This document shows, one piece after another, positions 31,975 to 42,658 of a stretch of DNA of 64,000 nt. How positions within the stretch are numbered: position 1 is the stretch's first letter; each line of letters starts with the position of its first letter. The notes beneath the pieces were generated by a model. It did not search any database, was not told where the DNA came from, and saw only the letters and a program-made list of their open reading frames with translations. Both the position numbers and the translations under genes were made by a program. Source of the stretch: Limnephilus marmoratus (Eukaryota > Arthropoda > Insecta > Trichoptera > Limnephilidae); contig OU862919.1 in assembly GCA_917880885.1 (NCBI GenBank), positions 15,022,001 to 15,086,000 on the forward strand, given 5' to 3'.

Positions 31975-32649
31975 AACATACTCTAATCGAGTGTTTTTAC
32001 AACAAACAATGAATATCGTTAAAAATGTGTGAAGGATATAAAGTTTATGTTTCTGATTCTGATCATTGTACTAAAAATCGGTAACTTTAATATTTTCATT
32101 AATAATTACTGATTTTAAAACTATATAAAACCGCTCATTCTGAAACGGTTCTAATTGGCTACAACGGCATTGGCGGCAAGACAGCTGTGACCAACGTTGC
32201 CCAGCGTGACGTAATTTAGAAAATTAATTAGTCAACGTTAAGTTCAAATTTTCTTCACCATCGAATGTTTTTCGGGAATAAAAAAAACGGCAAAATACCC
32301 TGTTTGGGATGTCATAAGCTCATTGTCTCCAGACCGTCGGGAGTTTATTTAATTCGTCGGCTTTCCCCGATGGGTTAATTACAGACGTCGAGGGTACCTC
32401 AGGGCCTGGAAGAGACCACTTTGTAGGAAACACAAGGCAAATCATTCCACAACTGAGCTGTTAAATACAAGAATGAGTTGTAAAAGCTCTCTGTGATTGA
32501 TTCCAGGATTCACAACTAACGTTTTGATAGTAGGAGGAATTCAAATACTATCTTGTTATTTGCAACCTTGGAATATTTGTCACAAATTGATCCTTTAATT
32601 ATACATTTAATTATGCAATTTTTATAAGAAAAACATTTGAATAACTTAC
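31975..32649. other. Intergenic DNA with SINE and LINE scraps
   Basis: CCCTGTTTGGGATGTCATAA and TCTCCAGACCG (about 32298-32338) match the SINE-like body. About 32395-32485 resembles the inverted LINE segment of 37590-37650 (AAATCATTCCACAACTGAGC). Confidence 0.45.
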
Positions 32650-33335
32650 AGCTTAACCCATTAAGAGCGTTTAACCAGTCAGCGGCCGAAAATCTACATT
32701 TCGTCGAAAGTTGTCCTAACGATCGTACAGGGCGATTCCAATGAGAAAGATTAATTGTTATCCGTACCAGCTTTTTAAAATTATAACTCAATGTAGATTT
32801 TATTTCATTCCAAATTTGCTTTCATTTATATCTACATCGTGATGTTAAAACTATTAAAATTATGTATTTTTTGTAATTATTTTTCAATTATGTCTAAGTT
32901 AAATAAGAATGTTAAAAAAATCTGAAATGTATTAGTTTTTAAGTGCGCAAATAAATACACAAACGGACCAACTTTCGTCAAGAAACACATGTACGTATAT
33001 ATATTTAATGATTTTATTTAAACTTAAATTAAAATTCTGATACGTGCGTTTCCCAGATAATGTATTGATTTATTTTAAAGCATGATGATGTGAAATGGGT
33101 GTTGTATAATACAAAATATTTTTTTGAAAATTTAACAAATCAGCCAACGATCTATGGTATAACCTTATTATACTAAAAATAAACATTTTTTCTCAAAATT
33201 TAAAACATGCGTTTCCCAGAAAAAAAAACAGTCTTTCGAAATCAATTTATAATTTTTTGTGGAATAGAGTCAAAACGTCCAAAATCTGATTTAAAAATGA
33301 TTTATTTTTGGTTTTCTCTGGTTATACCCTCCACC
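32650..33335 (-). repeat. Dispersed ~0.7-kb repeat, copy 2 (inverse of 26536-27262)
   Basis: Landmarks of copy 1 appear in reverse order on the opposite strand (TTAAGAGCGTTTAACC, AAGTGCGCAAATAAATACAC, GGAATAGAGTCAAAACGTCC). Diverged copies 5.4 kb apart. Confidence 0.6.
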
Positions 33336-33675
33336 GTATTATTTCAGAGGGTCAAAATAATTCCGCTTTACATTAGAATGGAATAGATGGAATATTTCTG
33401 AATGTATCCTAACTGTTTTAGAAAGGTGATAAAATACGCTTTAAAATTTTATAAATTGACACAAACCTATACTTTTTGAAATATAAAAATTTTGCACGCA
33501 ACCACAAAAAAAGGTTTTAAAATGACTCACCTTACGTTTTTTCTGACTAAAATTACTGATAAGAAAAAAAAAAATTTTTTTTTTAGATAAATGTTTTATA
33601 AAAATTATTATTTACCTCACTTTTTTGTCGTTCCGTGTAAAAATCACTTATAAAAAAATCCCAAAATTTCATAAA
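33336..33675. other. AT-rich DNA, nothing recognised
   Basis: Long A and T runs; no coding frame or repeat ends seen. Confidence 0.4.
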
Positions 33676-34235
33676 TTTATTATTAATTTTTTTAAACTTT
33701 ATGAGTAAAATCTCAAATTATAATATTTTAATTAAATGAAGACAATATTAGCGAAACTCTATCGAAATCTGGAGACAGAAAAATCAGAAAAGATATTGGC
33801 TCCGCTGGGACACGAACCCAGAACCCTTTTCTTACATGGAAACAGCTCTACCGATTAAGCTACGGAACCCATATTAATTCGGTCACTTTTAACTGTATCA
33901 TACTTCGACTAAGAACTACCAACATTATCTTCATTTACTTAACGCACATATTATTGGCTGCTATCTTTATATATGATTACAAGATTCAACTCGAACTAAA
34001 TGCAATCTAGATAGTGTCTGGATAAATTTTTATTCATTTTATTTGTATTACGCGACATCTATTGACTTTTTCTGCAAGTCTAGGATGAATATTTATTATT
34101 AATTTTTTTAAACTTTATGAGTAAAATCTCAAATTATAATATTTTAATTAAATGAAGACAAGCGGAGCCAATATCTTTTCTGATTTTTCTGTCTCCAGAT
34201 TTCGATTGAGTTTTGCTAATATTGTCTTCATAAAT
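33676..34235. mobile_element. Inverted-repeat element carrying a tRNA-like sequence, copy 1
   Basis: The arm GAAGACAATATTAGCGAAAC (about 33738) and its extension to GATATTGGCTCCGCT are repeated in reverse complement at about 34165-34231. A 70-bp direct repeat (AACTTTATGAGTAAAATCTC) occurs at 33698 and 34116. A tRNA-like sequence sits just inside the left arm. The same layout recurs at 59790-61075, so this is a true family. Confidence 0.7.
33803..33875 (-). tRNA. tRNA-like pseudogene within the inverted-repeat element
   Basis: The minus strand folds as a near-tRNA: acceptor GGTTCCG with CGGAGCC (one G-T pair), T arm CTGGG-TTCGTGT-CCCAG, anticodon loop CATGTAA (TGT at the anticodon position, Thr-like, but without U33). 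No intron. Lack of U33 and repeat context argue for a pseudo-tRNA. The equivalent in copy 2 is at about 59911-59982. Confidence 0.5.
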
Positions 34236-34620
34236 TTATTTCAAAATGCGATTCGAAACTTTAGTTTCATAAAGGTGTACATTTTACTTCTTTTGTAGTT
34301 TTTGTATTTGTTTATTTGTTTATTAAGACATACCCAGTACATTATAATACAGATTAAAAGTATGTTAAATTAAATTATTAAATGGTTATGTACCTATTAC
34401 TTAAGTCCATAGAATGTCATTTGGTAATTATGCCTGAGATATGAACCGGTCTAGTAACTTAATTATTGAATGAATGAGTAATAATAATAAAAAGGAAGAA
34501 AAAAAGGGGGGGGGGGGATAAGGAGACATTTTAAAATCAAGAATTATGTGCTCACTAATTGTAATTGACTGATTAAAGTTTAATGAAAAGTTAAGTGTAA
34601 ATAATTTTAAAACAATTATA
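34236..34620 (-). repeat. Inverted LINE 3' UTR and tail
   Basis: A T-rich TTTGTTTATTTGTTTATTAA start fits an inverted LINE tail leading into the ORF2 fragment that follows. A G run (34506-34517) is embedded. Confidence 0.5.
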
Positions 34621-35493
34621 TCACGCCAAGAAATTTAATAAATTAGTTTTGTATGTTTGCAAAAAATCATGAAAAATGTCTAAGTGTAGTAATTTTTCAT
34701 AGTGGGTATAAGTTATGATTGCGCGAGTAATTGGTGAGTTACTCGCTGCATTAGTGTTATTGGATTCTATATGAAAAAGAGAAGTGTGCCTGGTACGCCT
34801 CATTGGGACATTTAAACCAATAGTAGATAGCAATTCATGACTATCTATTTTATTATTTAGCAGGTTATACAGAAACAGCAGTTCTGATAATTTGCGTCTT
34901 TTTTGTAAACTTAACATGTGATTTGTAGTTTTGTTGTATTTCTTGAATAAATATTTAGAGAATTTATTCTGTATACTTTCTACTATATCTATGTACACCT
35001 TATATTGAGGATTCCATACCGGGGACGCATACTCCAGTGGACTTCTGACCAATGAACAAAACAACATTTCAAGAGTCTTAGCACTTTTGAAAACTTTACA
35101 TATTCTTAATAGGAAACCTAGCATCTTGTAGGATTTTGATATTATGTGTTCGATATGCTTATCAAAAATTAATTTGTTGTCTAAATAAACACCTAGATCT
35201 TTACATGTAGACGTAGATTGTAAAGGTTTATTATTCAAGTTGTAAGAATAGATGATTTTATTTTTATTTCTAGTAAATGTAATTGAGTGACACTTAGAAA
35301 TGTTTAAGGACAGTAAATTTGATTCACAATACGCGCACAAATGATCAAGATCGCTTTGTAATTCTATACAATCAGATAAAGACTGTACAGGTTTAAAAAT
35401 TTTCATATCATCATTTGAATATAAAGTGTGGTCTTTTCTCTTTTTAAAACCGTTTATATCATATTGCTCACTATGATAGTAAGGGAGATTCAA
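34621..35493 (-). pseudogene. Jockey-like LINE ORF2, 3' third (5'-truncated)
   Basis: About 290 open codons, from a damaged catalytic motif (YSNDDMKIF for F/Y-A-D-D) through LDHLCAYCESNLLSLNISKC, LQSTSTCKDLGVYLDNKLIF, LFCSLVRSPLEYASPVWNPQ to ITRAIITYTHYEKL and the stop at 34621. This is the palm/thumb and C-terminal region of jockey-type reverse transcriptase. No endonuclease, no credible start. The long open frame suggests moderate age. Confidence 0.88.
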
Positions 35494-35637
35494 CCATTTC
35501 CATGAGACCTACAAGAGTTGACCCCTAATTGGGTCAAATAGACTCTACAGGTATATAGGTACATCGGCAAGATATCAGAATATCGTCAAAATTCTAAAAT
35601 TAAACTACAAACTAACTCAAAATACCTACCTCTATCT

Positions 35638-36366
35638 AAGAATAACTTGATTATTATTTTTTTAATTTATAAACTAACGTTTAGACAAGATTTTTATGCA
35701 TAGCACAAAGGGTAACAATTATTATAAGCAATAATTGTCAGCCTGAAACACTCGTTTACATTGAAAAATCTTCCGAGAAAAGATACTTGCCGCCAACGGG
35801 ACTTGAACCCGTGTCCTTCTGATTGCCGGATTGAGGACACGGGTTCAAGTCCCGTTGGCGGCAAGTATCTTTTCTCGGAAGATTTTTCAATGTAAAATGA
35901 GTTGGTTTCAGGCTGACAATTATTGCTTATAATAATTGTTACCCTTTGTGCTATGCATAAAAATCTTGTCTAAACGTTAGTTTATAAATTAAAAAATAAT
36001 AATTAATATTTGGCAAGTTTAAGTATTTCCCCAATAAATGCAGACATAATTTGTCTCGACGCCACCTAGCGAGGGATTTAACACTAACAATGTCTCTCTC
36101 GCAAAAATAAAGTTGGTTGTTTTCAGGTGGAAAAAAATATATAATAAGCAGTAATTGTTGAATGAAACACTAGTACCTATATATTGAATTAATTGGCGGG
36201 TATTTGATAAGCCGCCATAGCTCAGTGGTCAGAGCATCCGACCGGCAATCAGAAGGACACGGGTTCAAGTCCCGTTGGCGGCAAGTATCTTTTCTCGGAA
36301 GATTTTTCAATGTAAAATGAGAGTTTCAGGCTGACAATTATTGCTTATAATAAGAATAACTTGATT
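35638..36366. mobile_element. Composite tRNA-derived SINE with internal palindrome and 15-bp target duplication
   Basis: The same 15 bp, AAGAATAACTTGATT, flank the unit (35638-35652 and 36352-36366). Inside are an inverted pair, 35651-35816 and 35835-36003, nearly identical with an 18-bp spacer, then a unique segment, then a third SINE copy with a full tRNA-like head (36211-36282). All three share AGTATCTTTTCTCGGAAG and AGGCTGACAATTATTGC. Confidence 0.8.
36211..36282 (+). tRNA. tRNA-like SINE head (complete cloverleaf)
   Basis: Acceptor GCCGCCA pairs perfectly with TGGCGGC; D arm GCTC...GAGC; T arm ACGGG-TTCAAGT-CCCGT. The anticodon stem TCCGA/TCAGA has one mismatch and the loop CCGGCAA would give anticodon GGC (Ala), lacking U33. 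It continues into the SINE body, so it is read as a SINE promoter head with A and B boxes, not a working tRNA gene. Truncated copies of the same head lie at 35789-35829 (minus) and 35835-35862 (plus). Confidence 0.6.
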
Positions 36367-36618
36367 TAAGAATATCCATTTAAAACTTAAAATCATAGAA
36401 AATATGCACGCATTTTCAAATATTACTCAAAAAATTGAAATATTACTCCAAACTAATCAAACAGTCATTTTGTTTTTATTTTTCCTTTTTTGTTTTCCAC
36501 AAACCTTGCGTTTGCTTTGTGTACCAACATTTATCACCCATTATTACAATATTTTTTTGCTGTAAAACTAGACGTTAATTGAGTGTTGGAACCTTGTTCC
36601 TTTATGGTGACAGATACA
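36367..36618. other. AT-rich DNA, nothing recognised
   Basis: No repeat ends or coding seen. Confidence 0.4.
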
Positions 36619-36937
36619 CAGCATGTTAAGGTACGTAGGTCCTTGACTTGCTGTAACCAGTGATTCCTAAAAATTATTTGTAATTTTTTGATGTTTTTTT
36701 TTTCAACTTAAATCATATACAACTAAAATCAATACGTACTGGACCGTTACGGTCGGGGTGAGGGGTTGGGTGGTTACTCGGTTGAGTAACCAAGGATGGT
36801 GTGTGGTAGATTTTTATCGGTTTTGAAAAAAAAAATTAAAAGAGTAACCGGGCAAAAAAATTTCATTAACATTTTTCACTCCAAATAATGTCAGGAATCG
36901 TTGTTATAATAAGTCAAGTGCGTCCCTCAACGCCCTG
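36619..36937. mobile_element. Degraded MITE related to the 56.3-kb copy
   Basis: The left end CAGCATGTTAAGGTACGTAG and right end CGTCCCTCAACGCCCTG match the CAGGGTGTTAAGGGACGTAC ends at 56280. CAGTGATTCCTAAAAATTAT and CTCCAAATAATGTCAGGAAT are the diverged inner arms. Confidence 0.65.
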
Positions 36938-37440
36938 TGTAATTTATTTTATGATATACTGCGTAAAAATTATAACATTTATTATCTACATATATTTATT
37001 ATTTTTTAAATACATTGGTTTAATAAATAAAAAAAGTTTTAAAAATCCCCGTTTAAATAACATGTGTTCATGGTTTATCGTTCACGCATTCAAAAACAGG
37101 TCTTAAAGTTGTTTATCCTGTGATGGTTAAATAAGTGTTATTTGCTATGTAAGTAAACATTAATCTGTTAATCTGCACCAGCAAATGACTTGATAGCAAG
37201 TAGCATTCATTGTACACGAAGTTCCCAAGACACGCATCGTCAATGTGAATTAATACACAATGTATGTATTAAACGTGTTCCTTAATAAGTCTAATACTTT
37301 TCCTCCGTTTTAGATAAGCACGTGCAATGTGAATACAATGTATTTAAATGAAAAGTAACATTGTTTAACCACTATTGCATCATTTCAACTTGTTTCGGTT
37401 ATGTTACATACGATATTTAATAATAATAATATATATTTTA
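36938..37440. other. AT-rich DNA, nothing recognised
   Basis: No supported feature. Confidence 0.4.
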
Positions 37441-37960
37441 TTTTCTAGATTAACTCCACACAGGTCGAGGCTCTGAGGAAAATAATTTACATCCAGGCCT
37501 CTGTCATCTAAGTTGCCGTGTGGAGGGTCTTTTTGAGTAGAGGAAGGAATGAATATTGGTCTTGAAGAGCTCCATGATGTAGGAAGGAGGAAACACAGAG
37601 GCCGGCAAATCGTTCCACAGCCGAGCTGTTGAACACGAGAACGAGTCGAAGAAGCGACCCGTTCTCATGTGACAAATGTCAACCGTGTACGGTACGTTGG
37701 GCACGCGTTTGGCGTGTTTCTTAAATATGCACTGGTGCCGAAGGGATCAATGACGCTATTTCCTCGGAGCATCGTCCATTGAAAGACCGGTAGAACAAGG
37801 ATTCCCACCCTACGCCTGTGCTCTAAATCTATCTTACGGACCACCCGTTTCTGCGTAGAGTCGAGGGTATTTTTCAGGTATTTTGAGCTCCAGACCAGAG
37901 GTGGCTGCCAAATTCAGCTATGGGGCGCACTTGTGATTTGTACAGGGTTAGCAGTTGTGT
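37441..37960 (-). pseudogene. Hairpin-tail LINE, ORF2 3' end and tail, minus strand
   Basis: The tail (AACTCCACACAGG...CCGTGTGGAGGGTC) is followed by minus-strand reading [20 protein letters not shown] and [20 protein letters not shown], the same protein end as at 25800-25993. Upstream (37750-37900) it still shows the HRRRVG and LKNTLDS regions with frameshifts. Confidence 0.8.
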
Positions 37961-38019
37961 ACTATTAAAGTATCTGCAGGCCCTGTACGGTACGCCGTGT
38001 TTTTGAGAGGCTATTATAA

Positions 38020-38290
38020 TTATATATCTTTATTGAACGAAATTTGCATGATTTATTACTAAAAAGTACATTTTCAGTGTTTGTTTACAATGGTTTATAA
38101 TTTAAATAAGTACAAAAGATTAGCAATAGAAAATAATGTGCGTATCTTTATATTCATTAGATTAAGAAATATTCTCAAATTAAACAACCTAAAAAAAGTC
38201 TATTACGCACTAGTCCAATCACTAATTCAATATGGAATCATTGGATGGGGAGGTGCATATGAAAAATTTTAAGTCCTGTAAAAGTGGTAC
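38020..38290 (+). pseudogene. LINE ORF2 C-terminal fragment
   Basis: Reads RLRNILKLNNLKKVYYALVQ then SLIQYGIIGWGGAYEKF, stop. It may continue at 39513 after an unrelated 1.2-kb segment. Confidence 0.7.
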
Positions 38291-38940
38291 AAAAACTAAT
38301 TATTAAAGTAATTTTAAAAAAACAACCAACATTCCCTTCAGCATCAAGGGCGGCTGGTTGAACAGTGTGTTTGTGTGCAGCACTGGTAAATTATATCGTC
38401 TAAAATTACTTTATAATATCTTACCGAAAAATATAAAATCTATGAATTTCATTAAAAATATCACCTACCAATATAATGCATAATATAATATGAATCAGGG
38501 AGAGCAAATTCTCAAAGTTCCGCGCGAATTTACCCTGTCCGGTGTGCAGGCCAATTGCAAGCGGAACGAATTGTGTTTTTGTATCGAATATCCCAAACAT
38601 CGCCAGCGCGCAACGCCGGCCATATGTATGAAAAATTAAGCAATATCGGTGTACCACCCGACGGCCTTTATCATACAAACTTAAATTTGGATTTAAGGCC
38701 AAAATACTTAACCAAACTGAATAATTCTTTTTTTAATCAAAAGGTACAGCAAATACCTAAATTGTACATATATTTGCTTTTTTATTGATTGGTGTTTTAA
38801 ATTATAAAACGCAAATCATTAAGGAATACAATTTTTTCATAGGTAACTTTGACAATTTTGCCCTCGTGCTGTTTATACATTGTTTATAAATACTGTTTGT
38901 ATCCTGCTTAAAATGAAATATAAAACTAACTAACCAACCA
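38291..38940. other. Unassigned segment with a GC-richer island
   Basis: 38505-38665 has more GC than its surroundings and is partly open on both strands, but I recognise no family in either translation. Confidence 0.3.
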
Positions 38941-39150
38941 TTACGCCGTTTCACCATAGGGGTAGGCAGAGAGGACGGACCGCCAAATAACTCGGTCTTG
39001 GCACACACTCTTTGCCTCACTCACATTCGTACATCGTATCATACATTTTCTTCTATTATTCCGACTTTCGACATGGCCTGACTCAAGTATCTGATTCACT
39101 TGCTCGTGCCATGTCTTCCTCGGGCGTCCCCGACTTCTTCTACCATTCAC
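38941..39150 (-). pseudogene. LINE ORF C-terminal fragment
   Basis: GRRSRGRPRKTWHEQV, then RKCMIRCTNVSEAKSVCQDR and WRSVLSAYPYGETA. Same family as 29985-30180, and the G-R-x-R-G-R-P-R motif is typical of LINE C-termini. Confidence 0.75.
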
Positions 39151-39500
39151 ATTTGCATCGTATATTCTTCTTACACTGCTTTCAAATTTATTTTATTTTA
39201 TGAAATATTTTATTTTATTTTATAAAATATAAAATAAAATAAATTAAACATTGAAAAAAAAAAAATTTTTTTGGGTTGAAATTTAAGATTTAGTGTTTTT
39301 ATTTTCTTAGTACCGAAAAATAAAAATTTTAATTAAAAAGCGATATGTAGAAGTTTTCGCACTTCGAAAACAGCTTAAAATAAATCTTCTCTCCAAATAA
39401 GATTAGTGGGATCATTTTTACCTATTGTTGCTTAGTAATCGTTATCTCATAGTTACGGATTATCAGTGAACCACCACGTTTTCAGGGCAGCGGCCGCCGC
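39151..39500. other. AT-rich DNA, nothing recognised
   Basis: A short AT palindrome around ATTTTATTTTATGAAATATT; no genes. Confidence 0.35.
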
Positions 39501-39512
39501 TGTTCAGCATCA

Positions 39513-40085
39513 TTGTTCAAAATTTTCGAAGTACCAAAAATTGATGACCTCTATAAAAAAGATTCAATATTACAAATATTCAAAGAAAATGTAACTAACA
39601 AATTTAAATTCAACTCATCATTAAGGCATAAATTTGACATCCAAATTCTTCTATTTTTAACACAACAAATGCACAACAATTATATTTACAAAGGCTTAAA
39701 ATATTTTAATAGTCTTCCCGAAGAAATTAAAAAAATAACAGATTTCATATCATTCAAGAAAAGGGTCAAATTAATCTTTAAAAAAAATCAACAACCGTAA
39801 CAATACCAATCAAAATGTTATAACTTCAATTCATAGCATATCAAAAATTAACATCACAACATAGTTTATATTTATTGTATACACTAAGTAAAATGTATGT
39901 TATAAAAATGAAAAATAGTAGTTTATATATTATATTTATATATAGTTTATATTTATTGTATACTGTAAGTAAAATGTATGTTATAAAAATGAAATAGTGT
40001 AAAATAACTCCTACGCCAAGCTCAAGAGCTAGTACTCTTCATTGGCGTAGAAATTCATAAAATCATGCTCTTTTCATTAAATAAA
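39513..40085 (+). pseudogene. LINE ORF2 extreme C-terminus and 3' UTR
   Basis: Reads NYIYKGLKYFNSLPEEIKKI TDF-type end (K-x-F-N-S-L-P-E-E-I-K), stop at 39800. The UTR contains a 70-80 bp tandem duplication (GTTTATATTTATTGTATAC at 39862 and 39943) and ends in an AATAAATATATAT tail after GCTCTTTTCATT. Confidence 0.7.
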
Positions 40086-40253
40086 TATATATATTCTTAT
40101 GAACAGTAGGTACTTAAAAGTAGTATAAATTATTTAGTAAAATAGTTAGAGGAGTAGAAAATAGTTATAAATTTAGGTTTCTAGGCTTTTTAGATTTGTG
40201 TTGAGGCAGTAATTTTTAAGTCAATTTAAAATACTTATGAACATGCTTACACT

Positions 40254-41551
40254 TGTTATGATGTGGATGCATCATTACATATAAATTACTTTAATTTATT
40301 ACTCGGATAGGCAGGTACCTTTATTTGAAGGATGGTAATAGTTTATTCGAGATACTCGGCAGGTTGGCAGACTGAGCGGAAACGGGTTTTGTTTTTGAAA
40401 CGGCACTCTGGACGAGAGAGAACACGGGAGGACGCCGTGTTTTTCTCGGGCACAGTCACCTAGCGATTTAAGTTTCATAATGTAAAATATACCGGAACAA
40501 TACGACTCCGCGTTGCAAAGAGATCCGTACCTTATGTGTAAATAACGGGATTAACCTAAAGATCCGAATTGTTCGGCCCGGAATTAACGAAGTTTTCGGT
40601 TCATCAATGGCCGTCGGCGCCTCGTGCGACGAGAATAAGTAATGCCGTTTATCTAGCTGATCTGGCGACTGGGAAAGTGCAATTGGCGAACATGGACTCC
40701 CGCTACACCTCGCAAGCCACGGCGAAGTTTATTTAATTAGTGTTCGGAGTTTTAACTTTAACATCCGCCGCCTACTGAGGCGTTCATATAAAAAACCCGC
40801 GTACTTGATTTTGATACGCAGAACAGACCGTTCCGGTTCACCGCAACCCCGGATTCGTCGCCGACTCCGTCTGTCAACAAATCCCGTAGGCATCCATCTA
40901 TTTGGGGCTTGATGGCCTCGTAGGACGGGCATCATACTGCTGGCCAGGCTGGCGCAATACACCGGATCATTTCTCATCGTCCTGATGCTCCCAGGGGGGT
41001 TTGGCATCGCGACCTCAGCAGGATCACATCAGGACCACCTCTTGGATGCTGGACGAAGCACCAAGCTCCACTACGTGCATCATGCCTGCCCGCAGGCACT
41101 TAATCCGAATTAGCTAGTTTTCAAGGTCATGGTCGCAATACAGGGGTGAGTTTTCAGTAGTGTATTTTTTCCCTTGTAAAATTGGTTTATAATACCGTAT
41201 TGTTTTAAATGTTCGATATTGTAAATATAGAAAATATTGATTCAAATCTCTTTGTTATTTCATATCGATACACTGTAGTTCCTAATGATGAGTAAAGAAG
41301 TGATTGTCATAGTGCCCACGCTCCCTGGGAAGAATTAAATGCTCTCCGTCGTTCTAGGAAGAAGGCGTAGTGAATTCAACTGTGGACATATTCTGTCTTG
41401 AACAGGATTTGGCGCTCTATTAATAGAAAAGTACGCAGTTGTATTCATCCCGTCTTCTTCCCTCTCAGCTAGCCACATCATATGGCTCCTTACGCCATTT
41501 TGCACGTAATAATTGCCGTTTCAACGTGAATTATAAGATATTCACATAACA
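40254..41551 (+). repeat. 5' LTR
   Basis: 1298 bp, begins TGTTATG and ends CATAACA. An antisense open frame inside (40729-41007) is present in both LTRs and judged non-coding. Confidence 0.95.
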
Positions 41552-42658
41552 TTTGACGCCTTTAACGTGGGTTGCTCGTATAAAGACACATTCTTTACTC
41601 ACAATTATATTCATCAAATCGATCAACTAAAATCTCGTTTTACAACTTGCTATTTTATCACAGAGATTTAAAACAGTATGATACTGTAATTTCATAATAA
41701 TTTTCATTAATTTAATGGTGCAATGGTGTCTCGTTATAATTCAAATACAACAATGTCCTTTGCAATACGGAGTGTTGCAATTTACGTATAATTATGTCAT
41801 GTATTTTGGTGTTTCTCGTGCTCAGTAGACATGTAATACAGGTTATGTTTTAAATGTCAATACGTCAACTTAACCTCAATATTTGAAATATTATTTTCAT
41901 AGAAGCGTCGGGTATCACCATAGACAATATTTCTTCTATGATAAAAGAAAATTACATATGTTTATTTAAAAAAAAAAAATAGTTATTGTCTATGCTTCAA
42001 AATAGAGGCAATTTAAAAGGTAAACATCGTAAGTGTCAATTGCTGTTTATTTCAGACAAGCGAATGTCAATAGTGACAGATGGGTTTACATCAAACTAGA
42101 ATTCTTGTTATGAATTTAAGTGAATTAGTTAGAATTATTAATTATTTAACAAGTGTAGTATAATGAAGGGATTGTTATTTAATGAGATTAAATTTATAAT
42201 TTATTCCTTAAAACATCATCATACATAAAGGATGGTCATAATTAATCAACAACATTCAAATTCAAACAATAATACATCGATTATTGAGAGTGGTGGAATA
42301 GTTTGACATATTTAACTAAATTGTTGGAATATTTTTCTTTTATTGAAAAAATATTTTTTTTGGATTATTCTTTTTTGAAATTATGCTTGGAATTTCGGTG
42401 GTAAATTCAGTAAAATACCTACGCCAGAATTACTTTGGATGTCAAGGTTGCCACAAAATACAGGGTTGCTAAAAAAAAAAAAAAAATTTTTTTTTTTTTT
42501 TCCATTCTTTCATTATTTAAAATTTTTTCTTTTTTTTGGTTTGTTCTACTTATCATCAACAATCTATATTATACGTCAACAAAAATAACATCAACAATAA
42601 TTATTAACATTAACAACAACTTTTCATTATTTTATTATTTTATCCAATTGTTTTAACA
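41552..42658 (+). other. Retrotransposon 5' leader (primer binding region)
   Basis: TTTGACGCCTTTAACGTGGG follows the LTR directly, where the tRNA primer binding site should be; the tRNA was not identified. An A15/T16 run at about 42472-42500 could fold back. Confidence 0.5.

Noticed and set aside
36211..36282. Functional tRNA-Ala gene
   Set aside because: No U33, a mismatched anticodon stem, an anticodon unusual for eukaryotic tRNA-Ala, and direct continuity with a SINE body.
40729..41007. 92-codon antisense open frame in the 5' LTR, repeated at 48996-49274 in the 3' LTR
   Set aside because: Its conservation only reflects LTR identity; no motif, and it ends in low-confidence composition.
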